Below, piece after piece: positions 1 through 8,611 of a stretch of DNA of 64,000 nucleotides; position 1 is the first letter of the stretch, and every line of letters starts with the position of its first letter. This DNA is from Dyella sp. SG609 (GTDB lineage Bacteria > Pseudomonadota > Gammaproteobacteria > Xanthomonadales > Rhodanobacteraceae), in assembly GCF_012275375.1 (NCBI RefSeq), contig NZ_JAAZQJ010000010.1, forward strand, positions 62,001 through 126,000, in the 5' to 3' direction. The position numbers and the translations under genes are program-made. The notes beneath the pieces are model-generated. The model saw only the letters and a list, made by a program, of their open reading frames with translations. It had not been told where the DNA came from and ran no database searches.

Positions 1-482
1 CCGGCGCGAAGTTCGGCGATCCGGTGATCTCGCACATGCCCGAGGATTCGGCCGCCACCTTCTTCGGCAAGGCGCCGCCGGATCTCTCGCTGGAAGTGCG
101 CGCCAAGGGCGCCGACTGGGTGTACGGCTACCTCAACTCCTTCTACCTGGACCCGACCCGTCCGGTGGGCTGGAACAACACGGTGTTCCCGAACGCCTCC
201 ATGCCCAATCCGCTGTGGGAACTGCAGGGCCTGCAGACCGCGGTGATGCACAAGGTCGACGGTGAGGAAGCGGTCGAGAAGCTGGAGCTCTCGCGCCCGG
301 GCAAGCTGAGCCCGGCCGAATACCAGCAGGCCACGCGCGACCTCACCACCTTCCTGGAATACGCCGCGGAGCCGGCGGCCCTGCAGCGCCAGCACTACGG
401 CATCTGGGTGCTGCTGTTCCTGGCCGGGTTCACCCTGCTGGCGTATGCGCTGAAGAAGGAATACTGGAAGGACGTCCACTGA
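1..482 (+). CDS. petC: Cytochrome c1 of the bc1 complex, C-terminal part (5' end outside window)
   Basis: The reading frame is already open at base 3, so only the last ~160 residues are present. Cytochrome c1 is the membrane-anchored c-type haem subunit of ubiquinol-cytochrome c reductase and passes electrons from the Rieske protein to soluble cytochrome c. The visible part has the family pattern: NASMPNPLW, whose Met fits the axial haem ligand, then LTTFLEYAAEP, then one C-terminal membrane helix (YGIWVLLFLAGFTLLAYAL) and a short basic tail (KKEYWKDVH). The CXXCH haem site must lie upstream of the window. The gene is followed by sspA/sspB, the usual order in Xanthomonadales and many other proteobacteria. 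Confidence 0.93.
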   Translation, partial: GAKFGDPVISHMPEDSAATFFGKAPPDLSLEVRAKGADWVYGYLNSFYLDPTRPVGWNNTVFPNASMPNPLWELQGLQTAVMHKVDGEEAVEKLELSRPGKLSPAEYQQATRDLTTFLEYAAEPAALQRQHYGIWVLLFLAGFTLLAYALKKEYWKDVH

Positions 483-501
483 GACGTCGCTCCTTGGCCC
501 A

Positions 502-529
502 GCATGCGGCGGCCTAGGCCGCCGCATGC
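502..529. terminator. Perfect 13-bp hairpin between petC and sspA
   Basis: A perfect inverted repeat, GCATGCGGCGGCC, a 2-nt centre, then its complement, begins 20 bases after the petC stop. There is no clear T-run after it, so it may be a weak terminator or an mRNA-stabilising hairpin at the end of the bc1 operon. Confidence 0.5.
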
Positions 530-553
530 GCTTAGTCGATGGGGAGACCGCGC

Positions 554-1177
554 ATGGTTCAAAGCGCACGTTCGCGATCCGTACTGGCCTTGTACTCGAC
601 CGCGGATGACATCCAGTGCCACCGCACCCGCCTGGTGCTCGCGGCCAAGGGCGTCAGCTACGAAAGAGTGATCGTCGATCCCGGCAAGCCGCCGGAGGAT
701 CTGCTCGACCTCAACCCCTACGCTTCCACGCCCACCCTGGTCGACCGCGACCTCACGCTCTATGGCACCTCGGTCATCTGCGAGTACCTGGACGAGCGCT
801 ATCCCCATCCGCCCTTGATGCCGATCGATCCGCTGTCGCGCGCGCGCCTGCGCCTGGCTTCGCTGCGCATCGAGCTGGACTGGCTGCCCGAAGTGGACAC
901 CATCCGCGCCGGCGGCCGCCCTGCCGACGCCGCGCGCAAGCGGCTGCGCGAACACCTGCTGGCCTCGCTGCCGCTGTTCAAGGCATCCAAGTTCTTCCTC
1001 AACCCGGAAATGAGCCTGGCCGATTGCCTGGTGGCGCCGGTGGTGTGGCGGCTGCCCTGGCTGGGCGTGGACCTGGGCCGCGAAGGCAAGCCGATCCTGG
1101 ACTACGGCGAACGCCTATTCCATAGCCAGGGCTTTGCGCGCAGTATGACCACCGACGAAAAGGCCATGCGGCCTTGA
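554..1177 (+). CDS. sspA: Stringent starvation protein A (GST-like)
   Basis: A 207-residue protein with a glutathione-S-transferase fold: an N-terminal thioredoxin-like half (LALYSTADDIQCHRTRLVL, ASTPTLVDRDLTLYGTSVICEYLDE split over about residues 10-80) and a helical C-terminal half. In this family SspA binds RNA polymerase and adjusts transcription during starvation and acid stress; it is not a catalytic GST. I chose the ATG at 554 because GGGGAG at 541-546 is correctly spaced ahead of it and overlaps the alternative ATG at 539. sspB follows 26 bases downstream, giving the classical sspAB pair. Confidence 0.92.
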   Translation: MVQSARSRSVLALYSTADDIQCHRTRLVLAAKGVSYERVIVDPGKPPEDLLDLNPYASTPTLVDRDLTLYGTSVICEYLDERYPHPPLMPIDPLSRARLRLASLRIELDWLPEVDTIRAGGRPADAARKRLREHLLASLPLFKASKFFLNPEMSLADCLVAPVVWRLPWLGVDLGREGKPILDYGERLFHSQGFARSMTTDEKAMRP

Positions 1178-1203
1178 AGATCAAAGAAGAGCAGTAAAGA
1201 TCG

Positions 1204-1656
1204 ATGAGCAGTAACGATCCGCATGTACCGATGAGTTCCAATCGCCCGTACCTGTTGCGGGCGATCTACGATTGGATCACCGACAACAACCTCACCCCCT
1301 ACATCCTCGTCGACGCCGCGCGCGAAGGCGTGCGCGTGCCGCCGCAGGTGGTCAAGAACGGGCAGGTGGTGCTGAACCTGGCGATGCGCGCCGTCGCCAA
1401 CCTGGATCTCGGCAACGAGTGGATCAGTTTCCAGGCGCGCTTCTCCGGCGTGAGCCATTCCATCCTGATCCCGGTGCACGCCGTGCTGGCGCTGTACGCG
1501 CAGGAGAACGGGCAGGGCATGATGTTTCCCGCCGACGAAGGCGGCGACCAGCCGCCGCCGGAACCGCCGTCGGACGACACGCCGCCGCCGGATAGCGGTC
1601 CGGATACTGGCGAGAAACCCCGCAAGGGTGCGCCGTTCCTGCGTGTCGTGAAATGA
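1204..1656 (+). CDS. sspB: Stringent starvation protein B, ClpXP specificity adaptor
   Basis: A 150-residue protein. SspB delivers ssrA-tagged polypeptides from stalled ribosomes to the ClpXP protease. The folded domain fills about residues 10-110 (RPYLLRAIYDWITDNN at its start). A proline- and acid-rich linker (QPPPEPPSDDTPPPDSGPD) leads to the extreme C-terminus LRVVK, which matches the short ClpX-tethering motif of the family. Presence of domain, flexible linker and tether argues for a functional adaptor. A second ATG at 1231 (MSSNRPYLL) is a plausible alternative start; neither has a strong ribosome binding site. Confidence 0.93.
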   Translation: MSSNDPHVPMSSNRPYLLRAIYDWITDNNLTPYILVDAAREGVRVPPQVVKNGQVVLNLAMRAVANLDLGNEWISFQARFSGVSHSILIPVHAVLALYAQENGQGMMFPADEGGDQPPPEPPSDDTPPPDSGPDTGEKPRKGAPFLRVVK

Positions 1657-1705
1657 GCCGCTGACGTGAGCCGTGGCGGCGACAGCCGCCGCCACGCCCG
1701 ATCGA

Positions 1706-2116
1706 TCAATGCAGCCGGGTATCGCCTGACTTCCTGCCGTCCAGGCGTGGACGCAGAGGCACGACGTTGTCCGTCTCCGGCGCGTCGCCGTCATGCTCGG
1801 GGATGCGCGTCTCGATGGTCGGCAGGCTCAGGCCGGTCAGCCGGCCCAGCGCCATCCACAGGCGGCCGGGTTCGCGGTCGTCGCCGTCGATGCTCACCTC
1901 GAACGCATAGCAGCGTTCGAACACGCGCATGCCATTGAGCTTGCGCAGGCGGACGCTGCGCAGCCCCACGGTTTCGTCCAGCAGCTGCAGCCCGTGGCGC
2001 TCGCACTGGCGGCGCGCTTCGGCCGTGGCGATCTCGCGCAGGCGGCTGAGTTTCAGCCATGCCACGATGATGCTTGCCAGGAGCAGCAGCAGGAACATGT
2101 CGTCGAATCGGCCCAT
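1706..2116 (-). CDS. DUF3301-type small membrane protein
   Basis: A 136-residue protein starting MGRFDDMFLLLLLASIIVAWL, with one N-terminal membrane helix followed by a soluble domain of about 75 residues (QCERHGLQLLDETVGLRSVRL) and an acidic/proline tail. This layout is that of the DUF3301 family, of unknown function. I preferred the ATG at 2116 over a TTG at 2152 because it places the helix at the N-terminus. It lies downstream of nadC on the same strand and may be cotranscribed with it. No function can be inferred. Confidence 0.72.
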   Translation of the reverse strand: MGRFDDMFLLLLLASIIVAWLKLSRLREIATAEARRQCERHGLQLLDETVGLRSVRLRKLNGMRVFERCYAFEVSIDGDDREPGRLWMALGRLTGLSLPTIETRIPEHDGDAPETDNVVPLRPRLDGRKSGDTRLH

Positions 2117-2171
2117 GCACGCCAGTGTGTGGTCGGCTGGGGCCGCCCGCAAGGTCCACTTGGGTGGGAAA

Positions 2172-2194
2172 GCGTGGCGCCTGGCGCGCCACGC
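2172..2194 (-). terminator. GC-rich hairpin after nadC
   Basis: GCGTGGCG pairs with CGCCACGC in the gap between nadC and the DUF3301 gene; on the minus strand the stem is followed by a short TTT. It is a weak candidate for a terminator or attenuator inside this minus-strand cluster. Confidence 0.4.
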
Positions 2195-2202
2195 CTGCAG
2201 GC

Positions 2203-3060
2203 TTAGTCCAGCTGCAGGCGCAGCGACAGGTCGACGGCGCGCACGTGCTTGGTCAGCGCACCCACCGAAATGAAATCCACGCCGGTTTCCGCATAGGTGC
2301 GGATGGTGGCGAGGTCCACGTTGCCGGAGATCTCCAGCGGCACACGGCCGGCGGCGATGGCCACGGCTTCGCGCATCAGCGGCGGGGTGAAGTTGTCGAT
2401 CATGATGCGGTCGACGCCGGCGTCGATCGCCTGCTGCAGTTCGTCCAGGTTCTCCACTTCCACTTCGAGCAGCAGCTTAGGATGCAGCCGCCGCGCCGCT
2501 TCCACCGCCTGGGCGATGCCGCCCGCGGCGATGATGTGGTTTTCCTTGACCAGGATCGCGTCGTACAGCCCCACGCGATGGTTATGGCCGCCGCCGCAGC
2601 GCACCGCATATTTCTGCGCGATGCGCAGGCCGGGCACGGTCTTGCGCGTATCCAGCACGCGCACCCGGGTGCCGGCGACCGCTTGCACGTAGGTGGCGGT
2701 GGCCGTGGCCGTGCCGGAAAGCAGCTGCAGGAAGTTGAGCGCCGAGCGCTCCGCGCTCACCAGCGCGCGCGCCTTGCCTTCGAGCCGGCAGATCACCGAG
2801 CCCGGCGCCACGCGCGTGCCGTCGCTGGCTTGCCAGTCGATGCGCACGGACGGGTCGAGGTGCCTGAAGCAGGCGTCGAACCATGCGGTGCCGGCGATCA
2901 CCGCGTCTTCGCGGCAGGTGAGCGTGGCCTTCGCGTTCGCGTCGGCGGGCAGCAGTTGCGCGGTGGCGTCGCCGCTGCCGATGTCTTCGGCAAAGGCGCG
3001 TTCGACATCGGCCAGCACGAGTTCGGCCGGCGGCGGGACTAGCGAAGGGGATGAGGGCAT
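2203..3060 (-). CDS. nadC: Nicotinate-nucleotide pyrophosphorylase (quinolinate phosphoribosyltransferase)
   Basis: A 285-residue cytosolic enzyme converting quinolinate and PRPP to nicotinate mononucleotide, CO2 and pyrophosphate in de novo NAD synthesis. Family motifs are clear: ALNFLQLLSGTAT, the basic active-site segment VLDTRKTVPGLR and KYAVRCGGGHNHRVGLYDA, LEVEVENLDE, MIDNF and LEISGNV near the barrel end, and DFISVGALTKH at the C-terminus. Length is normal. It starts 38 bases after the DUF1631 stop on the same strand, so the two may share a transcript. Confidence 0.96.
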   Translation of the reverse strand: MPSSPSLVPPPAELVLADVERAFAEDIGSGDATAQLLPADANAKATLTCREDAVIAGTAWFDACFRHLDPSVRIDWQASDGTRVAPGSVICRLEGKARALVSAERSALNFLQLLSGTATATATYVQAVAGTRVRVLDTRKTVPGLRIAQKYAVRCGGGHNHRVGLYDAILVKENHIIAAGGIAQAVEAARRLHPKLLLEVEVENLDELQQAIDAGVDRIMIDNFTPPLMREAVAIAAGRVPLEISGNVDLATIRTYAETGVDFISVGALTKHVRAVDLSLRLQLD

Positions 3061-3098
3061 GCCGATATCATCAGGCTGATGTGATCAGCCCGATGTTA

Positions 3099-5372
3099 TC
3101 AGGGCGCCGCGGTGGCCGGTTGGCTGAGGCGGCCCACGATGGCGTCGAGCGCGCGATCGAACAGCGCGGTGGATTCGAGCACGCGCGCACGGCCGGCGAT
3201 GATCTCGCGGGCCAGTTCGTACGGTGCGTAGTCGGCCACTTTCAGGCCGCGCCGGTTGACGAACAGATAGCGGCCGCTCATCGGGCTGACCCAGGACAGC
3301 TTGGCGCGCTCGATGGTGTCGCCTTCGGTGGCGAACTCCAGCCAGATGCCCGGCTTCAGCTCGTGCACCATGCGCAGTTCCGGCGTGTCTTCTTCCGCTT
3401 CGGGCACGGTTTCCTCGGCCTGCAGCGCGGCTTCGGTCTCGGTGATCGGCTGGATGTTGTCCGGGATCGGCAGCGCCGCGGATTCTTCCGCCGCCTGCAC
3501 CTCGGCCGCCGGGATCGACTCGCCGAGCTGGTGGCGGTAGTAGGTGTGCAACTGGGCCAGCAGGCGCTCGATGTCGCTTTCCTGGAAGGCCACGTTGGCC
3601 AGGCCGCGGCGCAGCGAACGCTCGATGCCGGGCAGCATCTGGCGCAGGATGCGGCGGTCGTCCAGCGAACGCGCGGGGCGCGTGCTGGCGATGAAGTCGT
3701 TGACGAAACGCAGCGAGTCGCGGAACTCCGAGGATTCCTCGCCCTGGCGCAGGATCGTCAGCACCATGTAGTTGGCCCAGGCGCGCGACAGGATGCCGTG
3801 GATCAGCGGCGGCAGCGAATGGTCGCCGATGCGCGTGAGGATTTCCTTGGCGGCGCGGCGGCGCGCCTGCTCCAGCTTCTCGCGGCCGCGGGTGGACTCG
3901 GCCACGCGCTGCTCGGCCAGTTCGGAGCGGCGGCGGCTCTGGTCCTGGAAATCCTGCAGGTCGAGGTTGAGCCGGTCGAAGATGGTCAGGTCGTCGTCGA
4001 ACTCCTGCAGCAGGGCATCGACGATGGTCTTGACCTTGTCGTGCAGGCGGTGGTCGCGATCGGACTCGGGCGACCAGCCCTTGGCGACGTCGGCCAGGCT
4101 GTCCAGCAGGCGGCGGGCCGGATGCTGGCGATGGGCGAACAGCCGGCGGTCGAGGATCGCGGCCTTCAGGTACGGGATCTGCAGGCGCGCCAGCAGCACC
4201 TGCATCTCGGCGGGCAGGTTGCGGTCCTCGAGGATGAACTCGAACAGCATGCCGACGAGGTCGATGGTGTCCTCGTCCATGGTGGCGACCTGGCCGGGAC
4301 GCTCGCCGCGCAAGGAGCCGATCTGCGTGAGCAGCTGTTCCTTGAGGTGGGCGACTTCCTGCATCACCGCCGTGGTGGACGTACCGCCGCGCAGCGGCAG
4401 CGGGCTGCCCACGGTGGCGGCCTGGCTCTGCAGCACGCTGAGCGCGCCGATCAGTTCATTGACCGTGGGCACCTGCAGCGGGCCGCCGACCGGGAGGTTT
4501 TCCGGCATGCCGCCGCGGCGGGCGCTGAACAGCGTGCGCAGGGTCTGCAGCAACTCGGTGGAGGTGGCGTCGTCGGCCAGCGGCACGTCGCCGATCTGCG
4601 CGGCGCCCTGGGCAGCCGCGGCCGCGGCGACGCCGGACGGAGCCGCCGCACCGCCGCTGCGCTGCACTTCGTGGCGCAGCTGCGGCAGCACGCCGGCGCG
4701 CACCAGCTCGGTGTTGATTTCCTGGTAAAGCTCGTCGAGCGCGGCCAGCACGTAGCGGTCGAACAGCTTGAAGATGATCAGCTTGACGCGCATTTCCGCC
4801 GACAGCTCGCGCATCGCCAGGCGGAAGGCCTGGGTGAGCGAGGCCGGGGCGACCGGGTTGTTCGCATCCTCGACGCGGATGCCGCCGTAGATGACCGACA
4901 GGCGCTGGTTCACCGCGTACAGGTCGCGGGTCAGGCGCGTCTCGTTCTTGCCGATCATGCTGGTAATGGCGAGCGATTCTTCCAGTTCGTTGTCGGCGAC
5001 CAGGGTCAGCTCGACCGAGCCGATCGGCAGCGGCACGCCGGCGGCGGGGTTGGCGTTGGCGCGCTGCTGGGTGGCGAAATCGGCGATGGCGCGGGTGACC
5101 GCGGCCAGGAAGGCGCGCTCCACCGCGGGACGGCGCTTGCGCACTTCGCGCATGCCGTCGAAGTAGTGCATCTGGGCGGCGTTGTTCTCGGCTTTCTCGG
5201 CCAGGTCGAACAGGGCGTCGTCGACATGCTCGAACATGCCGTTGACCAGCAGCTGCAGGCGGCGCGAGGCGATGTCGCGGACCGTATTCAACAGGGCACC
5301 GCCGCGCTCGCTGGAAGGATCCAGGCGCTGACTGAGACTGACGATGTTCGATGGCTCACTGGCGTTGTTCAT
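3099..5372 (-). CDS. DUF1631 family large cytoplasmic protein
   Basis: A 757-residue, highly charged, helix-rich protein without signal peptide or membrane segments. Overall composition and C-terminal segment (GIWLEFATEGDTIERAKLSWVSP split around position 610-640, then SGRYLFVNRRG) match DUF1631 proteins, which are sometimes mislabelled thymidine phosphorylase. The C-terminal region reads like a small beta-barrel, reminiscent of PilZ-like domains, but I see no definite c-di-GMP-binding RxxxR motif, so that is only a suggestion. The ATG at 5372 has AGGGG seven bases upstream; the GTG at 5378 would not. Function unknown. Confidence 0.75.
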   Translation of the reverse strand: MNNASEPSNIVSLSQRLDPSSERGGALLNTVRDIASRRLQLLVNGMFEHVDDALFDLAEKAENNAAQMHYFDGMREVRKRRPAVERAFLAAVTRAIADFATQQRANANPAAGVPLPIGSVELTLVADNELEESLAITSMIGKNETRLTRDLYAVNQRLSVIYGGIRVEDANNPVAPASLTQAFRLAMRELSAEMRVKLIIFKLFDRYVLAALDELYQEINTELVRAGVLPQLRHEVQRSGGAAAPSGVAAAAAAQGAAQIGDVPLADDATSTELLQTLRTLFSARRGGMPENLPVGGPLQVPTVNELIGALSVLQSQAATVGSPLPLRGGTSTTAVMQEVAHLKEQLLTQIGSLRGERPGQVATMDEDTIDLVGMLFEFILEDRNLPAEMQVLLARLQIPYLKAAILDRRLFAHRQHPARRLLDSLADVAKGWSPESDRDHRLHDKVKTIVDALLQEFDDDLTIFDRLNLDLQDFQDQSRRRSELAEQRVAESTRGREKLEQARRRAAKEILTRIGDHSLPPLIHGILSRAWANYMVLTILRQGEESSEFRDSLRFVNDFIASTRPARSLDDRRILRQMLPGIERSLRRGLANVAFQESDIERLLAQLHTYYRHQLGESIPAAEVQAAEESAALPIPDNIQPITETEAALQAEETVPEAEEDTPELRMVHELKPGIWLEFATEGDTIERAKLSWVSPMSGRYLFVNRRGLKVADYAPYELAREIIAGRARVLESTALFDRALDAIVGRLSQPATAAP

Positions 5373-5525
5373 CGCCACACCCCTGTGTGATGTGCTGCCG
5401 TCGTTCCGAGGCGGCTACGCCGACCGCATGACCGGAAACGATACGCGAAAGATCACTGTCATGTCATGCTCAGGTTCGCATCTGGGGACATTGCCGCCGT
5501 CCCGCAACCCACCATCCGGCCTGGC

Positions 5526-5798
5526 TCAGGCCGCCGCGGGGAAATCCCGCAGCTGGGTGGTGCCGATGCCCTCTTCGGGCAGCATCACGGGGATGCCTTC
5601 GTCGATGCGGTAGATGACCTTGCGGTCGACCGTGATCAGGCCTTCCTGCAGGGAGGCCTCCACCCGGGCGCCGGCCACGTTGTCGACCTGGCCCTGGGCG
5701 ATGGCGGCGTTGAGGGCGTCCAGCTCGCTTTTGCCGAGCGGCCGCACCGGGGTCTTGCTGACCGGACAGCAGAGGATGTCGAGCAGGCGCTTGTCCAT
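5526..5798 (-). CDS. Trm112-like small protein (YcaR type)
   Basis: A 90-residue protein beginning MDKRLLDILCCPVSKTPVR and ending near YRIDEGIPVMLPEEG, the signature of the bacterial Trm112/YcaR family. In eukaryotes Trm112 is the activating subunit of several methyltransferases; the bacterial role is mostly unknown. The N-terminal CC-x2-S pattern keeps only part of the four-Cys zinc site seen in some members. It is divergent from purE, with a spacer of about 60 bases. A helper role for a methyltransferase is inference. Confidence 0.8.
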   Translation of the reverse strand: MDKRLLDILCCPVSKTPVRPLGKSELDALNAAIAQGQVDNVAGARVEASLQEGLITVDRKVIYRIDEGIPVMLPEEGIGTTQLRDFPAAA

Positions 5799-5831
5799 GT
5801 AGGGAGTCGTGTGGTGACGCGGAAAGGTCCG

Positions 5832-5837
5832 TACAAT
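5832..5837 (+). promoter_or_regulatory. Candidate -10 box of purEK
   Basis: TACAAT lies 23 bases upstream of the purE ATG in the short divergent spacer with the Trm112-like gene. No convincing -35 box is visible at the right distance, so this is a weak prediction. Confidence 0.35.
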
Positions 5838-5860
5838 AGCCCCTTTTGGATGGCCGGACC

Positions 5861-6364
5861 ATGACTTCGACAGGCAAGGCGCCGCTGGTGGGCGTAGTGA
5901 TGGGCTCCCGTTCCGACTGGGAAACCATGGAGCATGCGGCCAGCGTGCTGACCGAGCTGGGCGTGCCGCACGAAGTGCGCGTGGTCTCCGCGCACCGCAC
6001 GCCGGACCTGCTGTTCCAGTACGCCGAAGAGGCCCCGGGCCGCGGCATCCAGGTGATCATCGCCGGCGCCGGCGGCGCCGCCCATCTGCCGGGCATGCTC
6101 GCGGCCAAGACGCGGCTGCCGGTGCTGGGCGTGCCGGTGCAGTCCAAGGCCTTGAACGGCATGGACTCCCTGCTTTCCATCGCGCAGATGCCGGCCGGCA
6201 TCCCGGTCGGCACCCTGGCCATCGGCCGCGCCGGCGCCACCAATGCCGGGCTGCTCGCCGCATCCGTGCTGGCGCTGCACGACGCGGAACTCGCCGCCGC
6301 GCTGGACGCCTTCCGCGCCCGCCAGACGCAGACCGTGCTGGACAACCCGGACCCCCGCCAATGA
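5861..6364 (+). CDS. purE: N5-carboxyaminoimidazole ribonucleotide mutase
   Basis: A 167-residue class I PurE. It moves the carboxylate of N5-CAIR to C4 to form CAIR in purine synthesis. Motifs: [13 protein letters not shown] near the N-terminus (phosphate-binding loop and catalytic Ser), VVSAHRTPD with the conserved active-site His, and [14 protein letters not shown]. The ATG at 5861 is chosen over an in-frame TTG at 5846. Its TGA overlaps the purK ATG (ATGA), so translation of the two is coupled, as expected for enzymes passing an unstable intermediate. Confidence 0.97.
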   Translation: MTSTGKAPLVGVVMGSRSDWETMEHAASVLTELGVPHEVRVVSAHRTPDLLFQYAEEAPGRGIQVIIAGAGGAAHLPGMLAAKTRLPVLGVPVQSKALNGMDSLLSIAQMPAGIPVGTLAIGRAGATNAGLLAASVLALHDAELAAALDAFRARQTQTVLDNPDPRQ

Positions 6365-7515
6365 GCGCGCGCCGCCAACCCGTGCTGGGCATCCTCGGCG
6401 GCGGCCAGCTGGCGCGCATGCTGGCCCTGGCGGCGGCGCCGCTGGGCGTGAAGACCCTGGTGGTGGACAGCGCGCCCGACGCCTGCGCCGCCCAGGTCGC
6501 GCCGCTGCTGGCGGCGGACTGGACCGACTACGCCGCGCTGGAAGGCTTCGCGCGCCAGGTCGACGTGGTCACCTTCGATTTCGAGAACGTGCCGGCCGAA
6601 ACCGCGCACTGGCTGGCCGAGCGCGTGGCGGTGTTTCCCGCTCCGCGCGCGCTGGCGGTGGCGCAGGACCGGCTGGCCGAGAAGACCCTGTTCCGCGAGT
6701 GCGGCCTGGACACGCCGGCCTTCATGGCGGTCGACACCCGCGCCGATCTCGATCGCGCCCTGGCCACGGTCGGCGCGCCGGCCATCCTCAAGACGCGCCG
6801 CCTCGGCTACGACGGCAAGGGCCAGTTCCGCCTGCGCAGCACGGCCGACGCCGACGCGGCCTGGGCCGCGCTGGGCGCGCAGGCCGCCGCGCATGGCCTG
6901 ATCCTGGAAGCCTTCGTGCCGTTCGAGCGCGAGCTCTCGGTGGTGGCGGTGCGTGGCCGCGACGGCGATTTCCGCACCTGGCCGCTGACCCAGAACTGGC
7001 ACACCGACGGCGTGCTCTCGCTCAGCCTGGCCCCGGCGCCCGCCGTCGGCGGCCTGCAGCAGCGTGCCACCGCGCTGGCCCGCACGCTGGCCGAGCGGCT
7101 GGAATACGTGGGCGTGTTCGCGCTGGAACTGTTCGTCAAGGACGGCCAGCTGCTCGGCAACGAGATGGCGCCGCGCGTGCACAACTCCGGCCACTGGACC
7201 ATCGAGGGCGCCATCACCAGCCAGTTCGAGAACCACGTGCGGGCCGTGCTCGGCCTGCCGCTGGGCGACACCGGCGCGCGCGGCCTGTCGGCGATGTTCA
7301 ACTGGATCGGCGAGCTGCCCGACGCCGCGCCGGTGCTGCGCGCGGTCGATGGCCACTGGCACGACTACGGCAAGCAGCCGCGCCCGGGCCGCAAGGTGGG
7401 GCATGCAACGGTGTGCGCGACGGATGCGCAGTCGATGGCGCAGCGGCTGGCCGACCTGGCCGGCGCGCTGGAGCGCGACGCGCAGGCGGAGCCCGCGGTG
7501 CGCGTGCTGGGCTGA
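6361..7515 (+). CDS. purK: N5-carboxyaminoimidazole ribonucleotide synthase
   Basis: A 384-residue ATP-grasp enzyme that carboxylates AIR with bicarbonate and ATP to give N5-CAIR, the substrate of PurE. It starts with [16 protein letters not shown], the PurK N-terminal signature, followed by ATP-grasp elements [14 protein letters not shown] and [12 protein letters not shown], and the metal/phosphate motif [17 protein letters not shown]. It overlaps purE by four bases and a strong terminator follows within 25 bases, so purEK is a two-gene operon. Confidence 0.97.
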   Translation: MSARRQPVLGILGGGQLARMLALAAAPLGVKTLVVDSAPDACAAQVAPLLAADWTDYAALEGFARQVDVVTFDFENVPAETAHWLAERVAVFPAPRALAVAQDRLAEKTLFRECGLDTPAFMAVDTRADLDRALATVGAPAILKTRRLGYDGKGQFRLRSTADADAAWAALGAQAAAHGLILEAFVPFERELSVVAVRGRDGDFRTWPLTQNWHTDGVLSLSLAPAPAVGGLQQRATALARTLAERLEYVGVFALELFVKDGQLLGNEMAPRVHNSGHWTIEGAITSQFENHVRAVLGLPLGDTGARGLSAMFNWIGELPDAAPVLRAVDGHWHDYGKQPRPGRKVGHATVCATDAQSMAQRLADLAGALERDAQAEPAVRVLG

Positions 7516-7537
7516 CCGGCCGCGCGGCAGGCACCAC

Positions 7538-7570
7538 AAAAAACGGAGCCGTCGCCGGCTCCGTTTTTTT
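7538..7570. terminator. Bidirectional Rho-independent terminator between purK and sodB
   Basis: An A6 run, CGGAGCC, a 6-nt loop, GGCTCCG and a T7 run. The symmetric A and T tracts allow it to end transcription of both convergent genes. Confidence 0.9.
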
Positions 7571-7588
7571 ATGCGAACCCTGGAAGGA

Positions 7589-8167
7589 TCAGGCCAGGTT
7601 CTTGGCCGCGAAGTCCCAGTTCACCAGGTTCCAGAACGCTTCCACGTACTTCGGGCGGGCGTTGCGGTAGTCCACGTAGTAGGCGTGTTCCCACACGTCG
7701 CAGGTCAGCAGCGGCTTGTCGCTGCCGGTGATCGGCGTGGCGGCATTGGAGGTGTTGACGATGCCGAGCGAGCCGTCCGGACGCTGCACCAGCCAGGTCC
7801 AGCCGGAACCGAAGTTGCCGACCGCCGACTTGGAGAACTCCTCCTTGAACTTCTCGAACGAGCCGAAGGCCTTGTTGATGGCGTCGGCCAGCTTGCCGCT
7901 GGGCTCGTTGCCGCCCTTGGGGCTGAGGCTGTTCCAGTAGAAGGTGTGGTTCCACACCTGGGCGGCATTGTTGAATACGCCGCCGGACGACTTCTTGATG
8001 ATGTCTTCCAGCGAGGCGTTCTCGAACTCCGTGCCCTTGATCAGGTTGTTGAGGTTGGTCACGTAGGCCTGGTGGTGCTTGCCGTAGTGGTACTCCAGCG
8101 TCTCGGCGGAGATGTGCGGCTCGAGCGCATTCTTTTCGTAGGGCAGGGGGGGGAGTTCGAACGCCAT
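7589..8167 (-). CDS. sodB: Superoxide dismutase [Fe]
   Basis: A 192-residue cytosolic enzyme dismutating superoxide to oxygen and hydrogen peroxide. All four metal ligands are visible: His27 ([11 protein letters not shown]), His74 (QVWNHTFYW), Asp157 and His161 ([14 protein letters not shown]). Gln70, just before the His74 motif, is the Gln that typifies iron rather than manganese enzymes. Length equals the E. coli protein. No Fur-site or RyhB-like target was identified by eye. Confidence 0.97.
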   Translation of the reverse strand: MAFELPPLPYEKNALEPHISAETLEYHYGKHHQAYVTNLNNLIKGTEFENASLEDIIKKSSGGVFNNAAQVWNHTFYWNSLSPKGGNEPSGKLADAINKAFGSFEKFKEEFSKSAVGNFGSGWTWLVQRPDGSLGIVNTSNAATPITGSDKPLLTCDVWEHAYYVDYRNARPKYVEAFWNLVNWDFAAKNLA

Positions 8168-8284
8168 GGGAGGCTCCTGGGCGGTTGGCTAAGGAAAGTC
8201 GCGGCGGGCGCCGCGGGACGGCGGGCCGGTGCGCGACTGATACACTACCGATCTTGCCGCATTGTAATGATGAATCCCCGAGCT

Positions 8285-8611
8285 ATGGACGTTAACGAGC
8301 GAATCAAGGCCGTGCTCGCCGAGCACCCCATCGTGCTCTTCATGAAGGGCACGCCGCAGTTCCCGATGTGCGGCTTCTCCAGCCGCGCCGCGCAGGCGTT
8401 GAAGGAGGCGGGTGCCGAGGTGCATGCCGTCAACGTGCTGGCCGATCCGGAAGTGCGCGCCGCGCTGCCGCACTACGCCAACTGGCCCACGTTCCCGCAG
8501 CTGTTCATCCAGGGCGAGCTGATCGGCGGCTGCGACATCGTCGAAGACCTCAAGGCCTCCGGCGAGCTGGCGCGCATGGTGCTCGACGTCAGCGGGGCGT
8601 CGCAGGCATGA
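8285..8611 (+). CDS. grxD: Monothiol glutaredoxin, CGFS type
   Basis: A 108-residue Grx4-type protein with the single active-site Cys29 in PMCGFS, plus WPTFPQLFIQGELIGGCD, the glutathione-binding region. Such proteins carry a glutathione-ligated [2Fe-2S] cluster between two subunits and deliver clusters in Fe-S maturation. The next gene starts in its stop codon (ATGA), so the pair is translationally coupled. Confidence 0.95.
   Translation: MDVNERIKAVLAEHPIVLFMKGTPQFPMCGFSSRAAQALKEAGAEVHAVNVLADPEVRAALPHYANWPTFPQLFIQGELIGGCDIVEDLKASGELARMVLDVSGASQA

Noticed and set aside
3099-5372. Thymidine phosphorylase, a name often attached to DUF1631 proteins
   Set aside because: No phosphorylase motifs are visible; the annotation appears to be inherited.
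3051-5390. 779-residue plus-strand frame opposite the DUF1631 gene
   Set aside because: Shadow of the real minus-strand gene; Gln/Arg/Ala/His-rich without domain features.
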